A stretch of DNA of 64,000 bases from Paroedura picta (GCF_049243985.1 NC_135381.1:26026345-26090344); one strand, 5' to 3'. Shown: positions 48,807-60,135, counted from the first letter of the stretch. Notes: a model not told the origin generated them from the letters alone. A program made the numbers and translations.

Positions 48807-48983
48807 TTACCTTTATGTATATGAGAGGAGGGTTGCACAGATTGAACTTTCTGGATCAGGTGCATTTGACATCTTTTCCCTTTTCAGCAATTTTTCCTTC
48901 AGACAGAGGTAGTTATCACTTAATATTCTGGACACTACATGAGAACATTCCCCCCCCCCCAAATTCTTTAAACTCCTTCTTAC

Positions 48984-49127
48984 CATCCACTGCTTCGTCA
49001 CCTCCAAATGTCTGTTTGTAACACAGCATCAGTTCTATGTTGTAGCATTTATAGACAGTCACAAGCAACACTAGCAAGAGAAGGATCGCCCCCAGGCCTC
49101 CAGCAAGTTCGATCCTGGAGATCAGAT
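48984..49127 (-). CDS. IL1RAPL2: IL1RAPL2 exon: juxtamembrane and transmembrane segment (internal exon, 144 bp)
   Basis: The exon encodes 47 whole codons, from LISRIELAGGLGAILLLLVL to a stretch ending FGGDEAVD. A run of about 20 hydrophobic residues (GGLGAILLLLVLLVTV) is the single membrane-spanning helix. It is followed by YKCYNIELMLCYKQTFGG, the conserved cytoplasmic linker of IL1RAPL proteins that leads into the TIR domain. The acceptor ends TTTTACTCCAG and the donor is GATG followed by GTAAGAAG. The exon is entered and left in phase 1, with split Asp codons on both sides, so skipping it would keep the frame but remove the membrane anchor. That consequence is inferred from the phases; no such transcript is seen here. 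Confidence 0.94.
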
Positions 49128-49579
49128 CTGGAGTAAAACAAAAAAATAGAGAAGGGCTTAAAATACAAAGGCCACAGCTGTACATACAGCTGTTGCTGCT
49201 AGAACACAAGGTCACTAAGCATCTGCTCAAAAGTCAAGTCCCATGGCCATGGTATTTGAACAGAAGAGCTGGGGGTGGAGAGGCCCCATAAGATTCTAGA
49301 ATGTCCTGCTTTCTTCATCTTTGCTGTGAATAATGACAGAATTCTTAGAGGGACATCTGTACTATCAATTTATATCAGTTTTTTTTTAAGTCCAGTTTAA
49401 TTTCCATATCGTGTGACATTACAAGGGATTTGGCAAGTTACTTTTATGGAAACCCTTGTCCTACTGCACAAGATGGAGATGGGGGGTGATTATTAAACCA
49501 ACCGAAATCCATAATATAGACTTGTCCTGTTTAGTCAGGATTGCATCATCCCTGTGAAGCTGCTCAAAAAGGTCCCATA

Positions 49580-49760
49580 GACCATTTATGCACTGGGAAC
49601 TTCACTGCCCCAGCTCCTGTGCAGGAGCACAAATTGGGGGCCGATGAAGCACACCAGGCCAAATGCTCCCCCGTGTGGATGCAGGAAGAGGTGGGGTAAC
49701 CTGCCATGACTAAAACTCCAGCCTGCAGCCTGGCATGAAACCTCCAGTGCGTAAACGGTC
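49580..49760 (-). mobile_element. Harbinger-like MITE, copy 2
   Basis: This is a reverse-complement relative of 16313-16490 along its whole length. Its ends are GACCATTTATGCACTGG and CCAGTGCGTAAACGGTC, flanked by ATA on both sides. Confidence 0.75.
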
Positions 49761-50295
49761 ATAGTGAGTTTTGTGACTGAGTAGAGGTTGTAATCCAGGG
49801 TTCCCTAATCAACAATGTAACACTGCACTGGCTCTACAGAAGCCACCAATTGTTATGCTGGACTGGAGTGGCGGCCACAGGGTGGCTATTTCCTATTCTC
49901 TTGTGTGTGTATACGTCTGTGTTTAATCATCTGGACATGGTCTATAATTGACAAGGCCTCACCAAAGTTCAGGGCTTGGGGTAGGATAAACAACTAGAGA
50001 ACAGGAATGTATAAAATCAAACTGATGCTTCCCCACCCTTTCCTGAGCCCCACTGCCAACACATCCACAAGGCGCTCAGGTGTAGACTGTGAGGAGTCTG
50101 TAGCAGGTGAGTCCAATTAGTTGGAGGCCAACCACCAAGAACATCTCTCTCTCTGCTCCCTTACTGTCTTAGGCTGACACACTGAAGGTATTAATTGGTA
50201 TTACGGTCTGCTCTTGATGTATCACAGTGACTGTAATAGGACGCCATGAAAACAGGCAGATTTAACAGGCTTAAGGTGTTCATATAGACTTGCAA

Positions 50296-50580
50296 AGAGC
50301 CTTTTGTGGCGCAGAGTGGTCAGGCAGCAGACAAGCAGTCTGAGGCTCTGCCCATGAGGCTGGGAGTTTGATCCCAGCAGCCGGTTCAAGGTTGACTCAG
50401 CCTTCCATCTTTCCGAGGTCGGGAAAATGAGTACCCAGCTTGCTGGGGGGTAAACGGTAATGACTGGGGAAGGCACTGGCAAACCACCCCGTCTTGAGTC
50501 TGCCATGAAAACGCTAGAGGGCGTCACCCCAAGGGTCAGACATGACCCGGTGCTTGCACAGGGGATCCCTTTACCTTTAC
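50296..50580 (+). mobile_element. Sauria-type tRNA SINE, copy 4
   Basis: The head is GAGCCTTTTGTGGCGCAGAG, the body is full length and the tail ends CCCTTTACCTTTAC. The flanks AGACTTGCAA and AGACTTTCAA form a target duplication with one mismatch. Confidence 0.9.
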
Positions 50581-52062
50581 AGACTTTCAAGCCATTCCAG
50601 AATGTTTCTTCATCAGCTGTTTCTTTGTCACTATTTAAATTTTTTAAACAGGGGCTCTATGTCCTTCACAATGTGATCCCAGGCAATTAAGGATCGTATA
50701 ATGAGTATAATAATCAGATCTAGCCGTGTGGTGATGTCAGTTACATTGCCCTCCCTGAAGTCGAGCTCTTACTGTGCCAGAATTCACATACTGGAAGTCA
50801 CATTTAATCACATTCCAATGGGGACAAAGAGGTACGTGACCAAATACACCCAAAGGCATGTATGCCCACAGGCGAGTAAGTCTGCACTGGGATGTGTGTT
50901 ATAGTGTCCGTTTAGACCTGTGCTCCTCCATTTTTCCGCATTGCGCTGCAGTGTTTCTATTAGAGCCGAGGGACAGACCACTGTCGTGACATGCCCCTTC
51001 CTTTTTAAAAACACTTATCGTCTGTTTTCCATATCTCCTAAAATTGTTTTTAAAATGGAGGGGGGGGGGAAGAGAGAGGTTTTTCAACACAATGAGAATG
51101 TCTGTGAAACAAAGGCTTCCCGGTCCAGTGTAGTTTGAAATGCCAAAAATCAATATGATTCATTATAACCATAAATCAGTCACACTGGGAGGCAGCCATT
51201 AGCAGACTGAACTGCCATGTCAAATACAAGTATGGGAACCTGAAGCTCTTAGCCTTGTTTTCTGGCTCATCTACTCATTAAAAATCACAAGATGCCAATC
51301 TTCTTCAATGAGAGAGACTCCGGAGAAGATGTGTTAATTTACACCCTATTCTGCTGCTGCTATTTATTGCCATGATAAATAAACACTAAAAGAGGCATAA
51401 GAACTCTGGTGACATAAAAGAACAGAGAGAGCATAAAAAGTTAGAGAAGGTGACAAGTTGATATATCATCAACATCGACTTGGAATTTATATGGAAAGGC
51501 AGCCATATGAGTTCAGGAGTCACCTTTTAATCTTGTTTTAGTTTGCTGTTTTAGTTTGCTGTTATTTACAAATCAAATCCATCCCCTGATTGCCTAACAA
51601 GGTATCTCAATTATCAGAGAATTACAGAACAAAGAGATGTCTAGGCTGCAGCATTAATAGGTTCTGGCCAGTGGTGATTTTCTTGGAGCATGGCCATCTC
51701 TCTAGTCTGGTGCTTGTTTTTTGTGGCTTATAGAATTCTGGGGGTTTCAGTGGCTGATTTAAGCCAAGCCTCAAGGCCCACTGAGATAATTCTGGGGCCA
51801 TCAAGGCAAAATAAATCACAAGTCCAGACTTGCTCTGATGGCAGCAAACCCACATCTTCAAACGCAGACCTACTCTACTGACATGTAAGGCACAGGTGGG
51901 GGTATACTTTGAAGCCTCCTCTTAAATGGCTTTTCCTGCTGCAACACTTCTCCTACTCCCTAAACCTTCCTTTCACCTGAGCTCAGTTAAAATAATGGAT
52001 CCTGACTGGAAGAAGACCAGCTGGAGTCATGGGGAGTTGGTAGGAGATTTGACTTTGTAAGT

Positions 52063-52370
52063 GCATATGTGGCTGTCTTATACTGAATCACACCCTTGGT
52101 CCATCAAGATCAGGACTGTTTCCTTTGGCAATGACTCTCTAGGACAGGGGTAATCAAACTGCGGCCCTCCAGATGTCCATGGACTACAATTCCCATGAGC
52201 CCCCTGACAGCAAATGCTGGCAGGGGGCTCATGGGAATTGTAGTCCATGGACATCTGGAGGGCCGCAGTTTGACAACCCCTGCTCTAGGACCTCAGGCAG
52301 AGATCTGTCACACCACTTGGCTGTATCACCTTCTATGCGATCCTTTCACTGGAACTGGGTGGGTGGCAAG
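52063..52370 (-). mobile_element. tRNA-Ala-headed SINE, minus strand, split by a hAT MITE
   Basis: The left part (CATATGTGGCTGTCTTATAC, then CACCCTTGGTCCATC) is the family's 3' end in reverse. The right part (GACCTCAGGCAGAGATCTGT) continues it beyond the MITE at 52145-52282. The tRNA head is not recognisable. Confidence 0.7.
52145..52282. mobile_element. Palindromic hAT MITE, family 1, copy 6, inside a SINE
   Basis: Family 1 ends are flanked by the perfect duplication CTCTAGGA (52137-52144 and 52283-52290). The flanking sequence on both sides is one tRNA-type SINE on the minus strand, so this MITE is the younger insertion. Confidence 0.93.
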
Positions 52371-52683
52371 GGGTGGCAATGGCAAAAAGAATTCTAATCA
52401 TGCCTGAGCCCAGTCATAATAATGAAAATGGAGAAATCCAAAACTGTGTGCTGGTTATTGTTAGATTCGGAGGCCAGGACACCGGGAGTTCATTTCAGCT
52501 CTTGACTGTGACCCTAGCATGATGGTACAAGAGGCAAAAAACTGAACCAGGGAAATTGACTAGCAACCCCAACTTATATATACTAGAACACAATAAATCT
52601 TCCTGCCAGTCCATGCTATTGGCCAGCTTCAGTTTAAACTGACTGGATGCAGCAGTCAGGATCTGGCCATGCATTGGCTGATT

Positions 52684-52792
52684 AGAAGAAGACGAGTTGG
52701 TTCTTATATGCCGCTTTTCTCTACCCAAAGGAGGCTCAAAACGTCTTACAATCGCCTTCCCTTTCCTCTCCCCACAACAGACACCCTGTGAG
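52684..52792 (-). mobile_element. TTC-tailed tRNA SINE, 5'-truncated
   Basis: Only the 3' third is present on the minus strand, from AGAAGAAGACGAGTTGGTTC to ACAACAGACACCCTGTGAG. Confidence 0.85.
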
Positions 52793-53061
52793 TGCCAGGT
52801 TATGATCCTGCCTTGGACCGCAAGCTCGGTCATCAGCAGACCTACAGACACAACAGTTGTGACTGGCGAGCAGAACACAAACCAAATCAATGGCTGTTCC
52901 AGAACAAAGTTATAGTTAATCTTTCATTAGAATGGGCAGGAACATGATATGAGTGTTAAAGGGTGCACCCTCCATTTAGGTGGAGCATGGGTGGAACTGC
53001 AATACATCTTATGAACTCAGCAAATATCCCCCAGGCCTTGTAGCACAGGGATTCCTTAGCA

Positions 53062-53181
53062 CAAGGGTAGTCAACCTGTGGTCCTCCAGATGTTCACGGA
53101 CTACAATTCCCATGAGCCTCTGCCCGCTCATGGGAATTGTAGTCCATGAACATCTGGAGGACCACAGGTTGACTACCCTTG
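53062..53181. mobile_element. Palindromic hAT MITE, family 1, copy 7
   Basis: The ends are CAAGGGTAGTCAACCTG and its complement. The perfect duplication CCTTAGCA (53054-53061 and 53182-53189) has TA at its centre. Confidence 0.93.
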
Positions 53182-53417
53182 CCTTAGCAGGCATTTGGGA
53201 GTTCCCCAGCTGACAAGTCAGTGTGCAAAGGCACAGATAGAAAGACAGACAGACAGAGGAAAATGCCTTGTTGTGAGATGACTTCTAATGAGTCGGTCAC
53301 TATGGCTTTGTCTACACTGGCACATGATGGGAGTCAGGCTCTTGATAAAGGAAGGCCGATGTTCTTTAAAGACTGTGGAAGTTATCACAGTGGGATAGGG
53401 GATGGGCTCCTGACAGA

Positions 53418-53472
53418 GAAGCTGCTTTTTTTGTACCACTCTTTTTACTACCCAAAGGAGTCTCAAAGACAC
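53418..53472 (-). mobile_element. TTC-tailed tRNA SINE, short 3' piece
   Basis: The stretch TTTTTACTACCCAAAGGAGT followed by CTCAAAG matches the 3' part of the family. The rest is absent. Confidence 0.55.
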
Positions 53473-53708
53473 ATTCCACCTGTCACCAGAGCCAGACAGA
53501 GGGAGAGCCCCCATAGCTTCCAGTAGCCATCTGCTTCAGACCCAGACATGGCAGGTGAAAGTGCAGGCAGGAGCCTGTTCTTCTCTCCCCCCCCCCCAGT
53601 GTGGGGCCCACCATTGTGGACCATTGACTTGGGGTGTTCCATGGTGAGGAGTGTCTATAGAATCTAGAGGAGGGGATTACTCTCTCTGCAGCCTAAACTG
53701 GGTTACAC

Positions 53709-53948
53709 AAAGAAGAAAAAGAAGAGTTGGTTTTTACACCTCACTTTTCACTGCCTGAAGAAGTCTCAAACTGGCTTACAATCGCCTCTCCTTTCTCTCT
53801 CCAGAACAGACACCCTGTGAGGAGGGTGAGGCTGAGAGAGCTCTGACAGGACTGCTCTGTGAGAACAGCCTCTAACAGGACTGTGACTAGCCCAAGGACA
53901 CCCAGCTGGCTGCACGTGGAGGAGGAGTGGTGGGGAATCGACCCCGGC
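53709..53948 (-). mobile_element. TTC-tailed tRNA SINE, diverged copy
   Basis: This is a minus-strand copy from AAGAAAAAGAAGAGTTGG to GGGGAATCGACCCCGGC (B box). The extreme 5' head is missing. Confidence 0.85.
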
Positions 53949-54631
53949 TCAAATATTGTGGCTGTGGCTTCTACTGTTCCTGCAAACTTTTTGGCAAAGG
54001 CACCACAAATTGTCCATGGAGGGAAGAGGGAGGCTTGGCATATCCAGCCCCCAGTGCTTTCTGCCAGCTGCATGTCATTTGAAAGCCCAGAGTGGTCTTG
54101 GCTTTTCGGAGTCCACAAGAAGCACCAAACCAAACAGCCAATTATTAGAATGCAAGAGATACATCCCTGCTCAGAATATCAAGCCCCGAAATATGTTTCA
54201 ATCCTGTCTTGCATGAAGCCGACATCTTCAAACACAAGGGCTGAGCTGACACTGATGTCTCATTTCCTTTTAATCTGCAAAGTGTAACTTGTCAGGAACC
54301 GCTAAAGCAAATCAGTCGGTACTCTTGAGTTGAAAGACAAGTTCTCTCTCAAAGATGTTCTGTTTATAGAATCCTTGAGGATGTGTTATTTTTTATTAGG
54401 GGGGGAGAAAAAAACAACTCCTTATGAAGACAACTACGTATTTGTTAGGGCAAAACACTCACATGGAAGAAAGGCTGCAGAGTGATTTGAAAGAGAGAAA
54501 AGGGGGGCTGGAAAAAGATTATCTTGCCCCCTTCCCTCAGTTTCTCCACTTGAAATTCCCCTGCCCCAAAGCTGTTCTTGGCTTTCAAAAATGGCACCTG
54601 GCCTTGGTCTCATGCCTCTGAACATAATGTG

Positions 54632-54980
54632 TGTTGTTGTTGCTGTTAGGTGTGAAGTCATGTCCGACCCATCGCGACCCCATGGACAATGATCCTCCAG
54701 GCCTTCCTGTCCTCTACCATTCCCCGGAGTCCATTTAAGTTTGCACCGACTGCTTCAGTGACTCCATCCAGCCACCTCATTCTCTGTCGTCCCCTTCTTC
54801 TTGTGCCCTCGATTGCTCCCAGCATTAGGCTCTTCTCCAGGGAGTCCTTCCTTCTCATGAGGTGGGCAAAGTATTTGAGTTTCATCTTCAGGATCTGGCC
54901 TTCTAAAGAGCAGTCAGGGCTGATTTCTTCCAGGACTGACCGGTTTGTTCGCCTTGCAGTCCAAGGGATAATGTGTAGTT
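54632..54980 (-). mobile_element. Bov-B (RTE) LINE 3' end, young
   Basis: The minus strand encodes TARRTNRSVLEEISPDCSLE, KYFAHLMRRKDSLEKSLML, RRRGRQRMRWLDGVTEAVG and KAWRIIVHGVAMGRT, the C terminus of Bov-B reverse transcriptase. The frame is open for about 108 codons to its stop at 54658. The 3' tail is (GTT)n in reverse. This copy is much less damaged than the other LINEs. Confidence 0.93.
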
Positions 54981-56403
54981 AGCCCTTAACACCGTTTCTA
55001 AATTCTCCTAACAGGGAGTCGCTGTCCCCTAAGCAATTCTTTTGTTATTTATTGAAAGAGATGTCTGAGAGGCAGATGGCAAGAGGAGAAGTAGCAGCTC
55101 AGCATGACCCTGACTTAGAAGCATGTTCAGGCAGCACGGAAGTGGAGACTGTACCGAAAATCATTTTTATAAATTGATCGGATGAGGCTTTGGGGGGTTT
55201 TTTCCCCAGTAAAGAAAGCAGATGACTGTTAACGATATTGAGACGGGAGCCCACCATGGGGTGCAGAATATGAACACCATGATCCAATCATTTGTCTTGT
55301 TATGACTGAAAGCCTCTGGGAACAAGAAATGTGTGTGTTTATTTAGAACCAAGCTCAATGAATCACAAGCAAATGATAGAAATGGCCAGAAGGAATTCAA
55401 CCCCCCCTCCCTCCTGCTGTCTGGCCAATAGACCCAGACGTGGCCTGAGAATGTCGGCATTTTTGAGGTCCCTGTGAAAGCTCCACTCATCAAGGTTTGA
55501 CAGTTCTTGACATATTTTTAAAAGTGCATTGACATTTAAAGGCGCCTGTGAGGACCTTCTGGCTGACTGGCTGATAGGACTCCCCCTGGTGCCTGCCCCT
55601 GCATGTAGGGTTCAGCTCTCCCTTTTGGAGGGTGCCAGATATGTGGTTCTTCTGAATCTTTGTCCTCCTTGCCCGCTATAGAGGCTTCCCAGTCAGCTTT
55701 CTCTGGCTCCAGTTTAGGGCTGCGCCACTCTGTGCTATCTCCTCCTTCTCCTTGGATCTGTCCCTCTCGCTCTCTGCTGTCTTCCTCCGACTCCTCCACT
55801 CTGCTCCTCCTGGTCGTCTCCCTCCTCTCCTCCTTTTGCATCCAACCATGCCCTGTGTGTCCTCCCACCATTTACCCCCCCCCCTGTGCTTCCAGTACTC
55901 CTTGCCATCTGCCCTTCCCCCAAGCTGATAACAACCCCGCCCTCTTCCCCGGAGTCTTCCTTCCTTGAGCATGGCAGCCACGGGCCCCACTGGCATTCTT
56001 GGGAATGCCATGGCAGGTAGGTGGCCTGTATGAGGGCAGTGGTGCCTCTGGACGGCTGTGGCAACTGTCTCTCACTGCTGTTCCCAGGTTGGGACCCCTT
56101 AGCATTCTGATCCAGTGGTGGGTGGCTGAGCAGTGTGTGCCATGGGCTTCCAGCATGGCATGTCTCCTGGATCATCGTCCCCGGTCTGTCCAGGGTCTTC
56201 CAAGGCTGCTGCTGGGTCTGGTCTGGTGAGCTGGGCAAGATATGGGGGAGAGGCAAGAGCGGGGGAGGGGGGGATGAGCCTGGGAGCGGCTGGATAGTGC
56301 CATACTGGATTCAGTGGATCTATATTAGAAACATCACAAATCCCATGCCGCAGTGCAGCTTCAAATAAATGTGCATGGAGAATGCAACCATGGATATACA
56401 TAC

Positions 56404-56549
56404 CTTTTTTCCGCAGAATGACACTTGCATGTTTCCGCCCATTTCTATTTTCAACATGGCATGTGTAATTGGCTAGGTCTGGCTCTTTCACAACATCAAA
56501 GATTAAAGTTAATTCCACTATTTTTTCTCCAAGATGCTCTTTGAGAAGC
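56404..56549 (-). CDS. IL1RAPL2: IL1RAPL2 exon: second half of third Ig-like domain (internal exon, 146 bp)
   Basis: The exon has 48 whole codons, starting [17 protein letters not shown] and ending SVILRKK. The stretch [14 protein letters not shown] holds the D-x-x-x-Y-x-C signature of an Ig domain, and its cysteine pairs with the one in the preceding exon. The acceptor is a polypyrimidine run ending CTCTCTTTCAG. The donor reads AAAAAAG followed by GTATGTAT. The exon starts with one base completing an Arg codon and leaves a single G that makes Asp with the next exon. It lies about 3.7 kb downstream of the previous exon. The reading frame happens to stay open for about 95 codons into the intron on the 3' side, but the splice donor is strong and I treat that extension as intron. 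Confidence 0.93.
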
Positions 56550-57043
56550 CTGAAAGAGAGAATAATGTATGGAGGTTTGTCAGGCACAGGGTAGAAGGGA
56601 AACCATGGCACCTGTTCATAAAGCAATGCTCTATCTTGATTTCTGTATGAAGTATGGCAAAAATATTCTCGTGGACAAGTAAATCATGCGCCTGCAAATG
56701 AATGCCTCCCTCCTCAACATCCATTGGACGGGCTGGGAGATACCAAATGATACAAGCTGGAGCTACGCAAGAGTGAATATGATCAGCACATGAAGACCTT
56801 CTGGGAATATTCTGCACAGGCCACCTCAGATTCTATGATAGAATATTAGTAGTATCCAGAATGAATGATAACCACCTCAACAACCCCCAAGAATACTATA
56901 CGCCATCAGCTGATTTTATTGTTTAATATGTTTTAATGTTATAGTAATAATGAAATTTTGCTCCTGTTGTAAACTAATTGTTGTTTTATTGATCTGTTGT
57001 AAACTGTCCCAAACTGGCTATGCTGGGAGGGGCAGTGACTCAC

Positions 57044-57046
57044 GGA

Positions 57047-57118
<72 letters not shown>

Positions 57119-57241
57119 AGGGAGGGAGGGAGGGAGGGAGGGAGGGAGGGAAGGAAGGAAGGAAGGAAGGAAGGAAGGAAGGAAGGAAGGAAGGAAGGAA
57201 GGAAGGAAGGAAGGAAGGAAGGAAGGAAGGAAGGAAGGAGG
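57044..57241 (+). repeat. Purine microsatellite: (GAAA)n, (GGGA)n, (GGAA)n
   Basis: About 18 GAAA units, 7 GGGA units and 23 GGAA units give about 198 bases with no pyrimidine. The tract is in the intron about 0.5 kb upstream (transcript sense) of the Ig exon at 56404-56549, where the transcript strand is all pyrimidine. Confidence 0.93.
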
Positions 57242-58775
57242 GAATCCAGGGTTGCTGCCCAGGGGCAAACCACATCTGAATGTTTCTTGCCTTGAAAACT
57301 CCAAGGTGATCTGATGGTACTTTCCAGCACCACTCTTGAATGGTACCCCAGCATTTGCCCCTTGAGGTTCTTTGGATATCAGTCTCTGTAAACACATTTG
57401 TCAGGCTTTAAGGACAGTGTCCCAGATCACACATAAACACAATTTCAACTCTTTCTGATACGGAAGTCCCATAATAATTTTGATATCTTTTCCACAGGAG
57501 TGACATAAGGAAAGAATTTGCTTATTATTGCACAATTTATTCTAATTGCAGAAAATCAGTTTTCCTGAAGCAGAATTTGAAATAGCTAACTTTTAAAATC
57601 CTCATAAAGGTTTTAGTGGTGGCTTTACTGTTTCTGAAAGGCTAAAAGGCCATCTATATCTGGATTTGTTTTCTTGCTTTTCTTTCCCCATAATGCTGTC
57701 AAAGATTTCAACATCCCCTAATTAACTCACGTGGATGAGTTTACAGAGAAGTAAATTGATCAGGGAGTGGGAAAATGGGGGTTTAAATTAAAGTGCCTCT
57801 ACTTACATCCTTCATGGAATTAATCACATTTTTCTTATGAAACAGGAAATACGGCATGTGTATGTTGCGAGGAGACAGACAATTTAATAGAGTTTTCTGG
57901 AAAAAACCTTGAGAGATTTGTAGCCTGTTTCATAGGCTCAAACAAGGAAGGGGGAAATAACAATTGATATGATTTATATACAGCCAAATTAAAATTTGAA
58001 ATTTCCCCCCCTCTGTGTTATTGAGATTCCCAATCAGGTATGACTCTCAGCTCTCCAGGAAGACTTACAAGCTATTATTTCTTCTTTAAGAGGACCCGTT
58101 CAATTTACATAATGTTTTTATTTCACCTCTTAAAAACCACCTGCCTAGGAATGCATTACTCTTGCCTCCTCATTCTTCCAATCTCTCACTCTCTTCGGTA
58201 GTGGATCAGTTGTACTCTACCCTATTGGAAAGGTTTGTCAAACTTCTTTGTCACCTTACTAGGAGGACCGAAATTCACATGGGGACCTTTTAGTGCCCAA
58301 TAAAGGGTCTGCTTGATTGCCTCTGTTCTGTTACCAAAGGAGGTGTTTGTTAAAGAACAATCCAGCTAGAATAAAAGAAAAGCAGCACAAAGACTAAACT
58401 TCACTTCTGCGGTTCCTCTTATGGAGGCTCATAGCTAGCAGACAGAAGCCCCATCAATGTTACCAGCTGTGGCAGCATCCTATGAGCTTTTGATGCAACT
58501 GAGGGGGGAGTTTGAGTGCTCTTAGAGTTCTCTCTCCTAGGAATATGCAGTTGCATATAACCTTATTGGTGTTTTCAGATATATTCAGGTCTCCCAAATA
58601 TATCCCAAGAACACAAAAAAGAGGCCTGAAGAATCCCAGAAAAATTTGGAATTAACCAGGAGCATTAGAAAAACCTAGAACTGCTTTCCCTCCCCTCCCA
58701 TGTTTCTGTGTCTCCCAGGGCTTCATATTGGCTTGCCAGGCTGTGTTAGGTAAGATTCTGTCTGATGCTTTCCAC

Positions 58776-58973
58776 ACCTGGGAGTAAACTGCACTGGGTT
58801 TTTATTCCAATCCCAGGTCAATTCAGGCGATTTAAATTTTCCTTCTGCAGCAAGAAGGATTGTTCCGGAGTGACTCTACCTTTATTGTGCGATATCTTAG
58901 AGTGCTTTTAATGCTCAATATTTCAAGATTTGGATTGGGAAAGCAGACTGTTTTGAACCTCCGTGGTAGAGAC
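58776..58973 (+). repeat. Unclassified dispersed repeat, copy 2
   Basis: This is the direct repeat of 35708-35951 in an earlier intron of the same gene, closely similar by eye over about 190 bases. No terminal repeats or coding potential were recognised. Confidence 0.85.
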
Positions 58974-59757
58974 GTCATAATCAGAAATGACCTGACTCAA
59001 CATCAGTCTGCTCAGCATCAGTGAACTACACTGGACAGACAATGGCCATTTTCCATCTGAAGCCCAGGGAAGAAATACCTCTCAACTGAGATACCCAGAT
59101 ACCCTTCTGGCACCCCTCAGGTGAACCAAGATACCTCTCAACTGTGCATAGCCTAGAAAAAACTGAGAAGGGAGAGAGACCAGAGCACAAAAGAAATGAC
59201 AGCAGTTCATGTCTCCCTCTGCCTCCTTCTAAGTTGCTTTTGCCCCCCCCCCAAAGAAAGTTCCCCGGCTATTGTGAAAAGAATAGGAGAGGAACATGCT
59301 GAGACAGCAAGGAGAGCATAATAGTCTCAGAAAAACACAAAGCATTCATCACTTGCCCCATAGGGTACCGTTAGATACTACTTAAATGGCAAGCCAAACA
59401 GAATTAATGGACGGGCAAAATAAGTTGGCCTGTGTTGGGTGCACTGTCGGTGAATGTGACACTTGAGTAACAGGGATGACTGAATGTACATTTCTCTTGC
59501 AAGGGGCCATCCATCTTTTGGATTGTCTCGATTGTGGAAAATCAAGACAGTTCCCCAAGTGACCTGGGGAAAGGCCGGCATTATCTTTAAGTCTAAACGC
59601 TAATCAAGTCTCTATTTCTATTTGGAGAGGCACTGGTAGTAGCTGAAGGACTCTGGAGACATCAGAGCATGAGCAGCAGTTGTAACTTTGCAGTTGCTCA
59701 GAAACATACTGTCCCATCCAGCGTTGGTAGCACAGTACCTATCAGCTTTTAGAAAAA

Positions 59758-60135
59758 AAGCTGTCCCCAACCACTGGTTCGGAGACCGGTACCGGTCCGT
59801 AGATCAGTAGGTACTGGGCCATGGATCCTCCTCGTCCTCCTCCCCGGCTGCTGCCTCAGGGGCTGCCCTGCCACTCTGCCGCCGGCTCACCTTTGGTGCT
59901 CTCCGGCGACCGTCATGGCTAGGGCTCCCGCTCGGCATGGCACTGTGAAGCTGCTGCTGTTAGCGCCCCCCAGTGGGCAGCAGGAAGTCAGGGGGGCCGG
60001 CGGGAAAGCAACTGGAGCAGGGCCTCAGGAAGCAGCAGCGACATCCCTCAGCAAAGGACTCCCCCCCCCCCCGGGCCTCAGTAAAACTGTCAAGCGTTGA
60101 CCGGTCCCCGGTGATAAAAAGGTTGGGGACCACTG
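59758..60135. mobile_element. hAT-like non-autonomous element, GC-rich core
   Basis: The right end GGTTGGGGACCACTG and the left end TGTCCCCAACC are inverted copies. Inside each lies a GACCGG/CCGGTCC motif. This pattern is typical of non-autonomous hAT elements with CAGTGGTCCCCAACC ends. The core is GC-rich, with a C-run near 60060. It ends about 90 bases from the Ig exon at 60227. Confidence 0.6.

Larger units (their letters stand above)
44984..48983 (-). other. IL1RAPL2: IL1RAPL2 intron between transmembrane and TIR exons
   Basis: This 4.0-kb intron holds a short MITE at 45220, an RTE-type LINE end near 46100, a tRNA-headed SINE near 47530, a palindromic hAT MITE and a Sauria-type SINE that ends about 180 bases from the transmembrane exon. 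The stretch 46300-47500 is AT-rich with nothing recognised. Confidence 0.85.
49128..56403 (-). other. IL1RAPL2: IL1RAPL2 intron between Ig and transmembrane exons
   Basis: This 7.3-kb intron holds a Harbinger-like MITE, a Sauria-type SINE, two palindromic hAT MITEs, several TTC-tailed SINE pieces and a Bov-B tail. The stretch 50580-52060 has no repeat I can name. The stretch 54990-56400 is rich in C and T on the plus strand and poor in stop codons, so several long but unsupported frames appear there. Confidence 0.85.

Noticed and set aside
55735-56256. A 173-codon minus-strand frame as a separate gene
   Set aside because: It has no recognisable domain and biased composition, lies in a stop-poor C/T-rich stretch and has other long frames overlapping it on both strands.
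57018-57397. Open frames of about 100-150 codons made of KKERK, EGRK or SFLPSFLP repeats
   Set aside because: They are translations of the (GAAA)n/(GGAA)n microsatellite in several frames and both strands.
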